Assembly: GCF_900114835.1 (NCBI RefSeq)
Contig: NZ_FOUJ01000002.1
Span: 142,374-206,373, forward strand
Origin: Methanolobus profundi
Lineage (GTDB): Archaea > Halobacteriota > Methanosarcinia > Methanosarcinales > Methanosarcinaceae
Reading direction: 5' to 3'
DNA length: 64,000 nucleotides
A model generated the notes under the pieces. The model saw only the letters and a list, made by a program, of their open reading frames with translations. It did not search any database and was not told where the DNA came from. Both the position numbers and the translations under genes were made by a program. Shown here piece by piece: positions 45,911-54,703 of the stretch; position 1 is the first letter of the stretch, and every line of letters starts with the position of its first letter.

Positions 45911-46657
45911 CTAGTTCTTTTCCATTGCATCTTCTACGCTTTTTCGGATGATATATCCGGCCTCATGAAGAATGGTATCGCCTATTTGGGTATCCTTTTC
46001 CATACTTGCAGTACATGGATATGAATGATGAGCACTGGAAATAGTCTCTTTGTAGTCCTTAATATCAGACCACTTCAATTTTTTAGCGACGAACCATGTT
46101 GCACCGCAGGGAGCATCCCTCAGCACCTCAACATGAGTGAATATACCATTCACGAGGTCGGTCGCGATCTTCAACAATGGACGTCCGAATCCCATCCCTA
46201 CGAATTCATCGATCACAGGTTTTCCGGTGAGATCCAGAGAACAGAAGGGTTTGGGACATTCACATTCAACATCATTTGCCTCAAGTTTGCCTTTTACCTG
46301 TTCAGTAAGACCTGCTGGCACCAGGCGGGAGTCATCCACCGGAATTATAACAGCCTTTGCATTTGTCATCTCTGCAATATCCGGCACGGACATCAACAGA
46401 TCAGGATGAAGGTCTATGGCAATGATAAGGTCGGTAAGAGGAAGATTCCCGGGAATATATTCTGCAGGGTCCTCCACAAAATCAGGAAGGTCGGTACGCA
46501 GCTCAAAAAGACCTACTATCATGGGTGCAAAACTTGCCCTTGGCTCGCGGCAATGGTCACAAAGGTCACCACATGATACACAGAAGCTATCCGAGTTGAC
46601 AAGATTCCCAACAACCTTCCTGCCAAACTCCCCTGAATAAAAAATGCTCAGACGCAT
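45911..46657 (-). CDS. DUF166-family cysteine-rich protein
   Basis: 248 residues. The N-terminus FYSGEFGRKVVGNLV..SFCVSCGDLCDHCR holds four cysteines that could bind a cluster or zinc, with later cysteines in VECECPKPFC and DAPCGATWF. This matches DUF166, archaeal proteins sometimes mis-annotated as thymidylate synthase. The fold suggests a metal-dependent enzyme; the reaction is unknown. The start is ATG (MRLSIFYSG) with the transcript running away from the PEF-CTERM gene. Confidence 0.65.
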   Translation of the reverse strand: MRLSIFYSGEFGRKVVGNLVNSDSFCVSCGDLCDHCREPRASFAPMIVGLFELRTDLPDFVEDPAEYIPGNLPLTDLIIAIDLHPDLLMSVPDIAEMTNAKAVIIPVDDSRLVPAGLTEQVKGKLEANDVECECPKPFCSLDLTGKPVIDEFVGMGFGRPLLKIATDLVNGIFTHVEVLRDAPCGATWFVAKKLKWSDIKDYKETISSAHHSYPCTASMEKDTQIGDTILHEAGYIIRKSVEDAMEKN

Positions 46658-46697
46658 GAAACTAAGTATACATATGATACTTAATAAAGTTCCCTGC

Positions 46698-47234
46698 CTA
46701 TTTATCAGCTCTTTTAGTATTCACAATTCCCATTATGTAAGAAGGTATACACCCTATGGCCGTACATGTTTCCAGAGAAACGCCCTGGGATGTTATATCA
46801 AGATGATATCTCGCAAGACCGAAAAGGTCCTTAGGAAGTCCTTTGCGTCCAAGTCCTACCAGCACAAGGAATGACTTATTGTGCAGGATCTCATCCGCGA
46901 ATGTTTCAGGGGTCATTGCAAACTTCTTTTCCGGCTTAGAGGTTGTCACGATCACAGAACCGAACTGGGGCTGGAATCCTTTCTTTGGAAGGTCGAAAAC
47001 GAATAGATGACGCTTTTCATGAAGCATCTTCAGATACTTGCCGGATTCACCGATCGTCGTCTTATCTGCTACATAATCTACCAGTTCATCGGCATCCATC
47101 TTGAAAGGGAAATCAAAAAGAGCAAGAGAGAAACCAAAAGCATGACATATAGGTGCAGCCCTTGCTATTGCCCTGTAATGAGCATCCAGTACTTTGATCT
47201 TGTCGTACGTATTTACAATACCTAATGTCAGCAA
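46698..47234 (-). CDS. DUF531-family protein (SPOUT-like)
   Basis: 178 residues from the TTG at 47234, which lies a few bases after AGGTGAT; the GTG at 47243 is inside that motif. The sequence LTLGIVNTYDKIKVLDAHYRAIARAAPICHAFGF is typical of the archaeal DUF531 family, whose fold is close to SPOUT methyltransferases; LVGLGRKGLP near residue 135 could belong to the knotted SAM site. A tRNA-modification role is plausible only. It overlaps the end of the GNAT gene. Confidence 0.7.
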   Translation of the reverse strand: MLTLGIVNTYDKIKVLDAHYRAIARAAPICHAFGFSLALFDFPFKMDADELVDYVADKTTIGESGKYLKMLHEKRHLFVFDLPKKGFQPQFGSVIVTTSKPEKKFAMTPETFADEILHNKSFLVLVGLGRKGLPKDLFGLARYHLDITSQGVSLETCTAIGCIPSYIMGIVNTKRADK

Positions 47235-47239
47235 ACATA

Positions 47240-47686
47240 TCACCTGATCTTATTCCTTATATCCAGACGCAACACAGATTGCTTACAGTTATTAAACCTG
47301 TTGCAGTCTGCACAATCATCCCACAATTCTTTCTTTTCTGAGTCATCCAGGCGAACAAAGCCTGCCTTTTCAAAAAAGACAGGTGATGTGGTCCTAGTAA
47401 AAATAAAGTCATCATCAAGTCCTGAAACAAGATCCTCTATCAACAAGCTGCCAATTCCCTTTTCACGATGATCGGGATGAACAGCTATGGAATGGATCTC
47501 AGGGATCTTTCCCACCTCCAGACACACAGCCCCAACTATCCGGTTACCAGACACTGCAACTAGGACATCATCTATTGAAACCCCATCTATATCATGATAA
47601 TAAGTTGACATCAGGATCTCGATCGCCCCTTCATCCTGAAGTTCTGCCTTTCGTATAATGATAGCTTCATTCGCATTTGAGATCAT
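47240..47686 (-). CDS. GNAT-family N-acetyltransferase
   Basis: 148 residues. The acetyl-CoA loop is VHPDHREKGIGSLLIEDL (about residues 72-89, the R/Q-x-x-G-x-G/A motif), preceded by the EIHSIAV strand. The C-terminal WDDCADCNRFNNCKQSVLR has four cysteines and could bind zinc, unusual for the family. ArgA-like GNATs lacking the kinase domain look similar, so N-acetylglutamate synthesis is one option. It overlaps larE by 4 bases. Confidence 0.8.
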   Translation of the reverse strand: MISNANEAIIIRKAELQDEGAIEILMSTYYHDIDGVSIDDVLVAVSGNRIVGAVCLEVGKIPEIHSIAVHPDHREKGIGSLLIEDLVSGLDDDFIFTRTTSPVFFEKAGFVRLDDSEKKELWDDCADCNRFNNCKQSVLRLDIRNKIR

Positions 47687-48483
47687 AGCACTTCATCCAT
47701 ACTACCACTTCTGAAACCTTCCAGGTCCAATGTAACATAGGAGAAGCCGGCCTCCTTCAAATATGAGACAATGGTTTCCCTCATAACCAACAATGTTGAC
47801 ATCTGGTCCACAGGGACCTCTATACGTGCAATTCCTTTGTGGTCCCTTACCCTTAGTTCCTGAAAGCCCAGACCAATAAGAAGATCCTCTGCCAGCTCAA
47901 CCCTTTTAATGCCTTCTTCCGTCAGAACATCACCATATGGAAAACGAGATGCAAGACACGGAGATGGAGTTTTGTCTGCAACCGACAGGCCAAGTTCTCG
48001 TGCGATCTGACGGATCTCATCTTTTGTTACATCAAATTCCAGAAAAGGAGAGTATACTTTGTCTCCGGCTTCTTCAATAACTCTTTTACCCGGCCTGTAT
48101 GCAGCAGAATCAGAAGCGTTGCTTCCTTCAATTATAACATTAAAACCGAGTTCATTCTTTAAGGAATTAAGAAGACCTATTATCTCCTTTTTACAATAAT
48201 AACACCTGTTGGGACTATTTTCAGTGATCAGAGGGAACTGCAGTTCATCCAGATAGACTACCTTGTGTTCAATTCCAATTTCCTGTGCTACTTTTTTTGC
48301 ACAATCCAGTTCCCTTTCAGGGAATGAATGGTTCTTAATTGTTACAGCGACCGCCTTTTCTCCAAGGACATCAGATGCTATGGATGCAAGGACCGAACTG
48401 TCCACACCTCCTGAAAAGGCAATGATGACACTTTCCTTTTCGGATATCCCTTTTTTCAATAATTCCAGTTTTTCAATGACCAT
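47683..48483 (-). CDS. larE: LarE-family sulfur transferase, three-cysteine type
   Basis: 266 residues. The PP-loop SGGVDSS (residues 24-30) binds ATP. Cys94 and Cys97 in NRCYYCKKE and Cys176 in PSPCLASR are arranged as in LarE enzymes that use a 4Fe-4S cluster instead of a sacrificial cysteine. LarE makes the thiocarboxylates of the nickel-pincer cofactor of lactate racemase. LarB, LarC and LarA are not in the window, so a different sulfur acceptor is possible. It heads a three-gene run with GNAT and DUF531. Confidence 0.85.
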   Translation of the reverse strand: MVIEKLELLKKGISEKESVIIAFSGGVDSSVLASIASDVLGEKAVAVTIKNHSFPERELDCAKKVAQEIGIEHKVVYLDELQFPLITENSPNRCYYCKKEIIGLLNSLKNELGFNVIIEGSNASDSAAYRPGKRVIEEAGDKVYSPFLEFDVTKDEIRQIARELGLSVADKTPSPCLASRFPYGDVLTEEGIKRVELAEDLLIGLGFQELRVRDHKGIARIEVPVDQMSTLLVMRETIVSYLKEAGFSYVTLDLEGFRSGSMDEVL

Positions 48484-48584
48484 TTGTTAATAATATGCAG
48501 AATACCCTATTAAGCATATTCTTACAAAAAATAAAATAGGATCCTGACCTATACATGCAATACTTTTGATAACGGTGATAATAG

Positions 48585-49925
48585 ATGGCATTTTTTGGAA
48601 CTAATGGCGTAAGGGGAATAGCGAACGAATACATAACTCCACAACTGGCGATCGATGTTGCAAGAAGCCTTGGAACATACATGGGATCAACAGGAGTTGT
48701 TGCGATCGGCAGGGATACAAGGGCTTCAGGAGAGATGCTCAAGTCAGCTGCTATCGCAGGTGCACTTTCAGCAGGACTTACAGTAATAGATGTTGGGATA
48801 TGTCCGACACCTTCAGTGCAGTATTACGTGAAAGAATATGCAGATGCAGGAATAGTTGTTACTGCATCCCACAACCCAAGAGAATACAACGGTATCAAGC
48901 TCATAGCTGCTGATGGCAGTGAGATGTCACGTGAAGGAGAAAGAGAGATAGAGAAGATATATTATTCCAAGGAATTCAATGCCGCACCATGGGAGAGAAC
49001 AGGAGACCTGCGCCATGACAGTAATGCCAATGAATTTTACATCAGCGGCATAATCAATTCCGTGGACCATGAGCTTATCCGTGAGAAAAGGTTCAAGGTT
49101 GTCGTAGATACAGGATGTGGAGCAGGTTCTGTCACATTACCATTCCTTCTCCAGAGACTTGGATGTGAGGTCATCACGATCAATGGACAGGTAGATGGAA
49201 CATTCCCATGGAGGAATCCGGAACCAACTCCAGATGTGCTTACAGAGCTTGCTGACATAGTCAGGAAGTCAGGTGCCAATATGGGAGTTGCACAGGACGG
49301 AGATGCCGACCGTGCAGTGTTCTTTGATGAGAATGGAGAGTTCATCGAAGAAGAGATACAGCTTGCTATGATGGCAAAATATGTACTCGCAAGGAAAAAA
49401 GGACCAATAGTCACACCTGTGAGCTCATCCTCACGTATGCTTGATGTTGCAAAGGAAGCGGGCGTGGAACTTAACTGGACCGCTGTAGGTTCCATCAATG
49501 TTGCACGTAAAATGATGGAAATTGACGCTGTATTTGGCGGAGAGGGCAATGGCGGACTTATCTTCCCTGAACATCAGTATTGCCGTGACGGTGCCATGGC
49601 ATGTGCAAAGTTCCTTGAGATCATTGCCAACGGACAGAAATTGTCCGAGCTTGCACAAAGCGTGCCTGAATACTTCAATTCGAAGACAAAGGTCAGGATA
49701 GAGGACCTTCCGGGAGCTATGGAGAAGGTAAAGGAAGTAGTTCTCTCAAAGGACAATGAAGTAGACACCAGAGATGGAGTGAAGATATGGTACGATGACG
49801 GATGGGTACTCATCAGACCTTCAGGAACAGAGCCGATCATCAGGATATTTGCAGAATCAAAGACAAAGGAAAGAGCAGATGAATTGATGAATGAAGGTGT
49901 CGAGCTGGTGAACAGCTCCAAATGA
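48585..49925 (+). CDS. glmM: Phosphoglucosamine mutase (GlmM-type)
   Basis: 446 residues. The phosphoserine active site is Ser95 in TASHNPREYNG, with the metal loop QDGDADRAVFFD (about 236-247), the sugar loop FGGEGNGG (about 310) and phosphate-binding RPSGTEPIIRI (about 412-422). It interconverts glucosamine-6-P and glucosamine-1-P (some archaeal homologues also act on mannose) for UDP-GlcNAc synthesis. It is divergent from larE and abuts the convergent DUF99 gene end to end. Confidence 0.9.
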   Translation: MAFFGTNGVRGIANEYITPQLAIDVARSLGTYMGSTGVVAIGRDTRASGEMLKSAAIAGALSAGLTVIDVGICPTPSVQYYVKEYADAGIVVTASHNPREYNGIKLIAADGSEMSREGEREIEKIYYSKEFNAAPWERTGDLRHDSNANEFYISGIINSVDHELIREKRFKVVVDTGCGAGSVTLPFLLQRLGCEVITINGQVDGTFPWRNPEPTPDVLTELADIVRKSGANMGVAQDGDADRAVFFDENGEFIEEEIQLAMMAKYVLARKKGPIVTPVSSSSRMLDVAKEAGVELNWTAVGSINVARKMMEIDAVFGGEGNGGLIFPEHQYCRDGAMACAKFLEIIANGQKLSELAQSVPEYFNSKTKVRIEDLPGAMEKVKEVVLSKDNEVDTRDGVKIWYDDGWVLIRPSGTEPIIRIFAESKTKERADELMNEGVELVNSSK

Positions 49926-50522
49926 TCAGGCCTTACCCCTTGATTCACCAAGGACAATTCCCGTAGCGATCAAATGAGCCACTCTCAGTGGCTCAGGAAT
50001 ATTGCTTCTGGTAGATGATATTTTTACTATCTTTGCAGCAAATTCAGGTTCAATTCCACAGCACTGGATAAAAACAGGATTTGATCTATCCTTTGTTACA
50101 ACTTTATGGATAGGACCTGCATTCTTTATGATCTCGGTCCTTTTTTCTTTCTCTGGAAGAAAAGAAAGGGCATCTTCTATTTTTTCAAAGTTTGGCAGGT
50201 CACGCATAAGAACGATCACCGGAATATCGGTCTCTTTGTTGAGATGGATGATGTCAACAGGATTGAAACCGCCATATGTGATCCCATCAAGCATAATAGC
50301 ACGGATCTGCGGAAAGTGTTTGCTCCGAAGGACCATTTCAACGATCTTATCTGTTGCATCCAGGCCATCTCTTGTGATCTCAGAACGAAGGACGCCATCA
50401 AGCCATTGCCCGCCACGAAAGAAGGCTCCGACTATTGTTATAGTATCAGTTATAAGCGCAGAATCATCTATCCCTAAGATGCGGATCTCATCTTTGATAT
50501 GGAATGGTCTTACCGAACCCAC
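49926..50522 (-). CDS. DUF99-family protein
   Basis: 198 residues from a GTG. The IKDEIRILGIDDSAL opening, GVLRSEITRDGLDAT and AIMLDGITYGGFNPVDI motifs match DUF99, an archaeal family with an endonuclease-V-like (EndodU) fold containing acidic metal-binding residues. DNA repair or nucleic-acid processing is suspected but unproved. Its stop codon directly touches that of glmM with no spacing. Confidence 0.75.
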   Translation of the reverse strand: MGSVRPFHIKDEIRILGIDDSALITDTITIVGAFFRGGQWLDGVLRSEITRDGLDATDKIVEMVLRSKHFPQIRAIMLDGITYGGFNPVDIIHLNKETDIPVIVLMRDLPNFEKIEDALSFLPEKEKRTEIIKNAGPIHKVVTKDRSNPVFIQCCGIEPEFAAKIVKISSTRSNIPEPLRVAHLIATGIVLGESRGKA

Positions 50523-50571
50523 AAAGAATTATATGAAAAAAGGTAATGAAGTAACTTGCCAGCAGAAATGT

Positions 50572-51858
50572 TCAGATGAACATTCCTTCCGGAAGAACTT
50601 CCTTTTTATTTTCTGTTTTTGACATTACTTTCTGTACGGACTCGAGGAACTCTGCCATGCTCACAGAATCCTTATCGAACCTGACCGCAAGCATACCGGC
50701 CTCCATAGCGATAGCATTGAGGTCTGCACCACTTGCACTCTCTGTAAGCTTTGCCAGTTTCTTGTAGTCGATGTCATCTGCAACGGACATGAAGCGAGTG
50801 TGTATCCTGAAGATATTCTCACGAGCCTCTGCATCCGGCATTGGTACATTGACTATCCTGTCAAACCTTCCGGGCCTCAGTATCGCAGGGTCAAGAACAT
50901 CCAGCCTGTTCGTAGCTGCAATTATCCTTATGTCACCCCTGTTATCAAAACCATCCATTTCAGCAAGCAACTGCATGAGAGTTCTCTGAACCTCACGGTC
51001 AGCGCCATTCGTATCGTTCAGGCGCCTTGAAGCTATTGCATCCAGTTCATCGATGAAGACGATACTTGGTGACTTCTTCCTTGCCATATCGAACATTTCC
51101 CTGACAAGCTTTGCACCATCACCGATATATTTCTGGATCAGTTCGGAACCTACCACCCTGATGAATGTGGCATCCGTCCTGTGTGCAACGGCCTTTGCAA
51201 GCATGGTCTTTCCGGTACCAGGCTCTCCATAAAGAAGAACTCCTTTTGGCGGAGTGATACCTATGCGTTCGAAAGATTCAGGTTTTGTCAAAGGTAATTC
51301 AACGGATTCGATCAGTTCCTGTATCTGCGGTTCCAGTCCACCGATATCCTCGTAATTGACATCCTGGGACTCCAATACCTCCATTGCTGAAACATCCGGA
51401 TCCTCGGTCGTTGGGATCACTTCCACAATGGCAAGCGTCTGCTGGTTCAACGCAACCTTCACACCCGGAACCAGTGAATCCTCATTGAGGTACTGTGATA
51501 CGTTCACCATGAACTGCGGACCTGTCGAACTCCTTACAAGCACCTTTTCCTCACTGATGACATCCATTATGGTTGCCACTACAAGAGGAACGGTCTTTAA
51601 GCGGTCGATCTCTGCCTGCAGTCTTCTTACCTCACGTTCATATTTGAGCTTCTGGCTCTCAACAAAACGTTTTTCAGACTCTATCTGGTCACATTGTTCT
51701 TTCAGAAGATTGTTCCGGGACTCAAGCTGCCTCATACGATCAAGCAGATATTTGGAAAAATCTTCCTCGCTGTCTGAGCCGACATAATCATAGTCTGCCT
51801 TGTTCACAGAAGTAAAATCATACCTTCTGTGTTCAAATTCGTCGCTGGTTTCGCTCAT
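50572..51858 (-). CDS. pan: Proteasome-activating nucleotidase PAN
   Basis: 428 residues. Order: an N-terminal coiled coil (about 40-90), an OB fold (about 92-155), and the AAA+ domain with Walker A GEPGTGKT (211-218), Walker [10 protein letters not shown] and the second-region motif RPGRFDR. PAN hexamers unfold proteins for the 20S proteasome. The C-terminus ends GMFI, i.e. hydrophobic-Phe-x where most PAN proteins end hydrophobic-Tyr-x; this tail docks into the 20S alpha ring. Divergent from the aMBF1 gene. Confidence 0.95.
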   Translation of the reverse strand: MSETSDEFEHRRYDFTSVNKADYDYVGSDSEEDFSKYLLDRMRQLESRNNLLKEQCDQIESEKRFVESQKLKYEREVRRLQAEIDRLKTVPLVVATIMDVISEEKVLVRSSTGPQFMVNVSQYLNEDSLVPGVKVALNQQTLAIVEVIPTTEDPDVSAMEVLESQDVNYEDIGGLEPQIQELIESVELPLTKPESFERIGITPPKGVLLYGEPGTGKTMLAKAVAHRTDATFIRVVGSELIQKYIGDGAKLVREMFDMARKKSPSIVFIDELDAIASRRLNDTNGADREVQRTLMQLLAEMDGFDNRGDIRIIAATNRLDVLDPAILRPGRFDRIVNVPMPDAEARENIFRIHTRFMSVADDIDYKKLAKLTESASGADLNAIAMEAGMLAVRFDKDSVSMAEFLESVQKVMSKTENKKEVLPEGMFI

Positions 51859-51940
51859 GTGCCTCCGAATAATATTTAAGTGCGAAGGGTATATAGCCCT
51901 TTCGTAAAGAAGAGATCAGTCTTTTTATGAGTTGAGACCC

Positions 51941-52429
51941 ATGCAGTGTGAAATATGTGGCGCCGAAATAAGAGGCGGTTCTTTTAAAGTCAGTATTGAC
52001 GGAAGTGAACTTACCGTTTGTGGAAACTGTTCACAATATGGGAATGCAGTTGGAAAGCGTACCCCAGTATCAAGAAAGGTTGCACCTGTTGGCCGTGCAC
52101 CTGTGACCACAGGAACCCGCAGACCTCCGAGAAAAACACCAGGAATGGTAGTTGACGAGCTTGTAGACGAATACGGACATGCAATAAAAGAAGCAAGAGA
52201 AAGAAAGAAATGGACACATGACCAGCTTGCTTCGAAGATCAAGGAAAAAGCAACACTTATCAAGAAGATCGAACGTGAGGAGATCGTTCCTGAGGATGAT
52301 GTTCGCCAGAAGATAGAGAAGGCCCTTGATATCAAGCTCACAGAGAGGAGCGGAGATGATGAATGGACCGGTGATCGCCTGAACAGAGGTACAACCCTTG
52401 GTGACATTGTTACCATAAAACGCAAATAA
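51941..52429 (+). CDS. Multiprotein bridging factor aMBF1
   Basis: 162 residues from the ATG at 51941; a TTG nine bases upstream is less likely. The N-terminal zinc ribbon (QCEICGAEI..CGNCSQYG) and the C-terminal Cro-type helix-turn-helix (IKEARERKKWTHDQLASKIKEKATLIKKIERE) are joined by a basic Pro/Arg-rich linker. aMBF1 is the archaeal homologue of eukaryotic MBF1 and associates with 30S ribosomes in archaea; its transcription role is not established. The proC gene follows after 30 bases. Confidence 0.95.
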   Translation: MQCEICGAEIRGGSFKVSIDGSELTVCGNCSQYGNAVGKRTPVSRKVAPVGRAPVTTGTRRPPRKTPGMVVDELVDEYGHAIKEARERKKWTHDQLASKIKEKATLIKKIEREEIVPEDDVRQKIEKALDIKLTERSGDDEWTGDRLNRGTTLGDIVTIKRK

Positions 52430-52459
52430 ATATCAAATTTAGGATAATAGAGTGATAAA

Positions 52460-53275
52460 ATGAGTCTTGAAGGCAAAAAACTGGGATTTATAGGAACAGG
52501 AAAGATGGGCAGTGCATTGATCAGTGGTATCTGCAATGCAGGACTATTTTCCGCATCTGACGTATATGCAAGTGATCTGTATGAACCTTCACTTGAGGCA
52601 TTGGAACAGAGTGTAGGAGTGAACGTTTCAACGGACAACAAGATCACAGTCACAAATTCCAATATTATAGTCCTTGCAGTAAAGCCACAGATACTCAAAA
52701 AGGTCATATCCACTATCAAAGATGACGTGACCGAAGAAAAGCTTATCATATCTATTGCAGCCGGTGTCAAACTGGAGGATATAGAGAAAGAGTTCAATGC
52801 AGGAACACGTGTCGTAAGGGTCATGCCTAACATAGCTGCAACAGTAGCAGAGGCAGCTTCTGCGATCACACAGGGAACAAATGCATCAAAAGAGGATGCT
52901 GAGGATGCCCTTGCAATATTCCGTTCAGTGGGAAGTGCCATACAGGTCACTGAGAACCTGATGGATGCTGTGACCGGACTTTCCGGAAGCGGACCTGCAT
53001 ATATATTCCCTATCATTGAGGCAATGGCTGACGGTGCTGTATATGAAGGACTTGACAGAAGCAGCGCAATGGTCCTTGCAGCCCAGACAGTGATAGGTGC
53101 GGCAAAGATGGCACTTGAAACTGAAATGCACCCAGGGGAACTGAAGGATATGGTCACATCACCTGCAGGAACCACCATCCGCGGAATTCGTGTGCTTGAA
53201 GAATGCGGAGTAAGGGCAGCTTTCATGAAGGCTGTGATCGAATCATCCAATCGTTCAAAAGAACTTGGTAAATAA
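52460..53275 (+). CDS. proC: Pyrroline-5-carboxylate reductase
   Basis: 271 residues. N-terminal Rossmann loop LGFIGTGKMGSALISG (residues 8-23) binds NAD(P)H, and the C-terminal dimerisation region includes AVTGLSGSGPAYIFPIIEAMADG and SPAGTTIRGIRVLEE, the substrate-binding signature. It reduces pyrroline-5-carboxylate to proline. The gene lies 30 bases after aMBF1. Confidence 0.95.
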   Translation: MSLEGKKLGFIGTGKMGSALISGICNAGLFSASDVYASDLYEPSLEALEQSVGVNVSTDNKITVTNSNIIVLAVKPQILKKVISTIKDDVTEEKLIISIAAGVKLEDIEKEFNAGTRVVRVMPNIAATVAEAASAITQGTNASKEDAEDALAIFRSVGSAIQVTENLMDAVTGLSGSGPAYIFPIIEAMADGAVYEGLDRSSAMVLAAQTVIGAAKMALETEMHPGELKDMVTSPAGTTIRGIRVLEECGVRAAFMKAVIESSNRSKELGK

Positions 53276-53344
53276 CTAACATTTACAAAAAAATATATTA
53301 TACACTTCTCCCTATAGAAAAGTTTATAATACTAAAAACTTTTA

Positions 53345-53448
53345 ATTATATATATAGGCTAGGAAATCCAGACACATTAGGTCCGGGAACCTAAAAACGT
53401 GACGAAGAGATAATATTATGAAAAAATTATATAAGGGGATTTTCTGGA
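53345..53448 (+). promoter_or_regulatory. Promoter and structured leader of the DUF356 gene
   Basis: The TATA-like AATTATATATATAGG (53344-53358) precedes a leader of about 70 bases. The leader contains a hairpin (53377-53382 with 53389-53394, loop CCGGGA) and a 15-codon open frame starting at the ATG at 53418 that overlaps the DUF356 start at 53449. This arrangement could couple or attenuate translation; no ligand-binding fold is recognised. Confidence 0.4.
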
Positions 53449-53817
53449 ATGGGGATTGGAGTTAAATCTTTTGCCGTCATCAGGGGCGATAATGCAGATA
53501 AGGTCAATGTAGCCTTACATGACCTTGAGCACTATGGTAGAATGAGATTCGTTTCAAAACCGAAACGTATCGAACCTATTTATGCCGATAATCTTCTGGT
53601 AAGTGTCGCAGGTGTACCACTCCGGGCCAGATGCAATTCCGCAGCATTGGTGGAACTTGACAATAATGCAGGTGCCGCCATAAGCAAGCTAAGGAAGATA
53701 CATCCACCAGCCCATGTAGTGATCGTAAGTCCAAGGCATGATGTCTATGAAGAACTCATAGACAAATCAGAGCTTTACCCTGAATTCGAACGCAGTTTTG
53801 AACCTCAACACCATTAA
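53449..53817 (+). CDS. DUF356-family methanogen protein
   Basis: 122 residues. The VALHDLEHYGRMRFVSKPKRIEPIYADNLLV block and the closing HPPAHVVIVSPRH match DUF356, a small family I know only from methanogenic archaea. No membrane segment or cysteine pattern; a single cysteine in RARCNSA. Function unknown. GGGG precedes the ATG. It converges with the Toprim gene, and its stop codon falls in a short 5-bp hairpin (53811-53823). Confidence 0.65.
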   Translation: MGIGVKSFAVIRGDNADKVNVALHDLEHYGRMRFVSKPKRIEPIYADNLLVSVAGVPLRARCNSAALVELDNNAGAAISKLRKIHPPAHVVIVSPRHDVYEELIDKSELYPEFERSFEPQHH

Positions 53818-53831
53818 GAATGGAGCCTGCC

Positions 53832-54299
53832 TTAAAGAAGGTCAGTTGCATCATTAGCTTTGGTTATCTCCCTTAGTTTCCTGACATAACCAGGAAGACT
53901 TTCAACATCTTTTATTTCCTTTTGCACCAGAGAGACCATCAGGTCCCTTATCCTTGTTTCAGGATCAGTACCCAGTGAATGCAGATTTTCAACAAGCTTG
54001 GAAGCAAGAAGATTCCCGCGTCGGTCCCAGTCAGTGAGGATGACAATATCCCTACCTGTACCTGCAAGCCCTTCTGAGAAATTAATGAGAGAATGATGGG
54101 TTGCAAGACGGAAGTCACCATCAAGACCTAAAGAATTGAGAGCCGCAACATCCCTTTTGCCTTCAACAACTATGATCGCATCCTGTTTTATTAGTTCCTG
54201 CAATTGGTCCAGCAATTCTTCGACCATCTCCAGCCTTTTCTGATAGACCTCCAGAGGTGCCTTTAATGATCTTTTAGAGTACTGTCGTTTTCGTTGCAT
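53832..54299 (-). CDS. Toprim-domain protein (UPF0292-like)
   Basis: 155 residues. The Toprim motif is present as VVEGKRDVAAL (Glu near residue 46) and VILTDWDRRG (Asp-x-Asp near 89-91), the metal-binding acids. The fold resembles the bacterial RNase M5/small primase-like Toprim proteins of the UPF0292 family. A role in RNA maturation is plausible. The N-terminal 30 residues are basic and helical. Transcribed alone; the start region has no clear ribosome site. Confidence 0.8.
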   Translation of the reverse strand: MQRKRQYSKRSLKAPLEVYQKRLEMVEELLDQLQELIKQDAIIVVEGKRDVAALNSLGLDGDFRLATHHSLINFSEGLAGTGRDIVILTDWDRRGNLLASKLVENLHSLGTDPETRIRDLMVSLVQKEIKDVESLPGYVRKLREITKANDATDLL

Positions 54300-54467
54300 G
54301 AGAATATCCGACCCTTCTTTTAAAAATAGCCGCTGATATTATTCGTTTATCAGATTAAAGTATGACCTTCAAAAATGAAACAAAACAAAAGACAAGAGGG
54401 ATACGCATTATCGAAACAGATAAGCGATCAAATATGCTATACACCAGAAATGTTAGTTACAAGCAGT

Positions 54468-54525
54468 GCCCTGTCGCAATGAAAGCAAATGATTCGGGGA
54501 TCGGAGGGGATCGTTGCGACAGGGC
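54468..54525 (-). ncRNA. Stem-loop C with C-rich loop, candidate small RNA
   Basis: A perfect 12-bp outer stem (54468-54479 with 54514-54525) encloses 34 bases. On the minus strand the loop carries GATCCCCTCC, which differs by one base from GATCACCTCC at the archaeal 16S rRNA 3' end. An inner GATC/GATC pair would present CCCTCC (GGAGGG on the plus strand) in the loop. It lies just downstream (minus strand) of a 26-codon ORF with its own promoter. The gap 54300-54703 has no other gene. Confidence 0.45.
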
Positions 54526-54534
54526 TTATAATAT

Positions 54535-54615
54535 TCACTTGTAATAACGAACGAATTCTTCAAACTGTTCGAAGTAAGTCGCTCTGTTTACCAGATTTTC
54601 GAAATATTCATCCAT
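54535..54615 (-). CDS. 26-residue peptide with strong ribosome site
   Basis: A 27-codon frame with stop begins MDEYFENLVNRATYF and ends in EEFVRYYK. GAGGTG lies six bases before the ATG. The peptide is acidic and aromatic-rich, probably one amphipathic helix. A TATA-like stretch (54650-54656 on the minus strand, ATATATT) and a palindrome lie just upstream, so it may be its own transcription unit, ending in stem-loop C. Confidence 0.5.
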   Translation of the reverse strand: MDEYFENLVNRATYFEQFEEFVRYYK

Positions 54616-54636
54616 GTATTTCACCTCAGATACTAC

Positions 54637-54650
54637 ATTCTCATAAGAAT
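54637..54650. promoter_or_regulatory. Palindrome in the small-peptide promoter
   Basis: ATTCT-CATA-AGAAT, a 5-bp inverted repeat beside the minus-strand TATA-like element and about 22 bases before the peptide start codon. A repressor could bind here; no regulator is assigned. Confidence 0.35.
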
Positions 54651-54703
54651 ATATTAATGGAAGGCAAGCAGGGTGAAAGTATTATACACAACAAGGACAT
54701 CGA

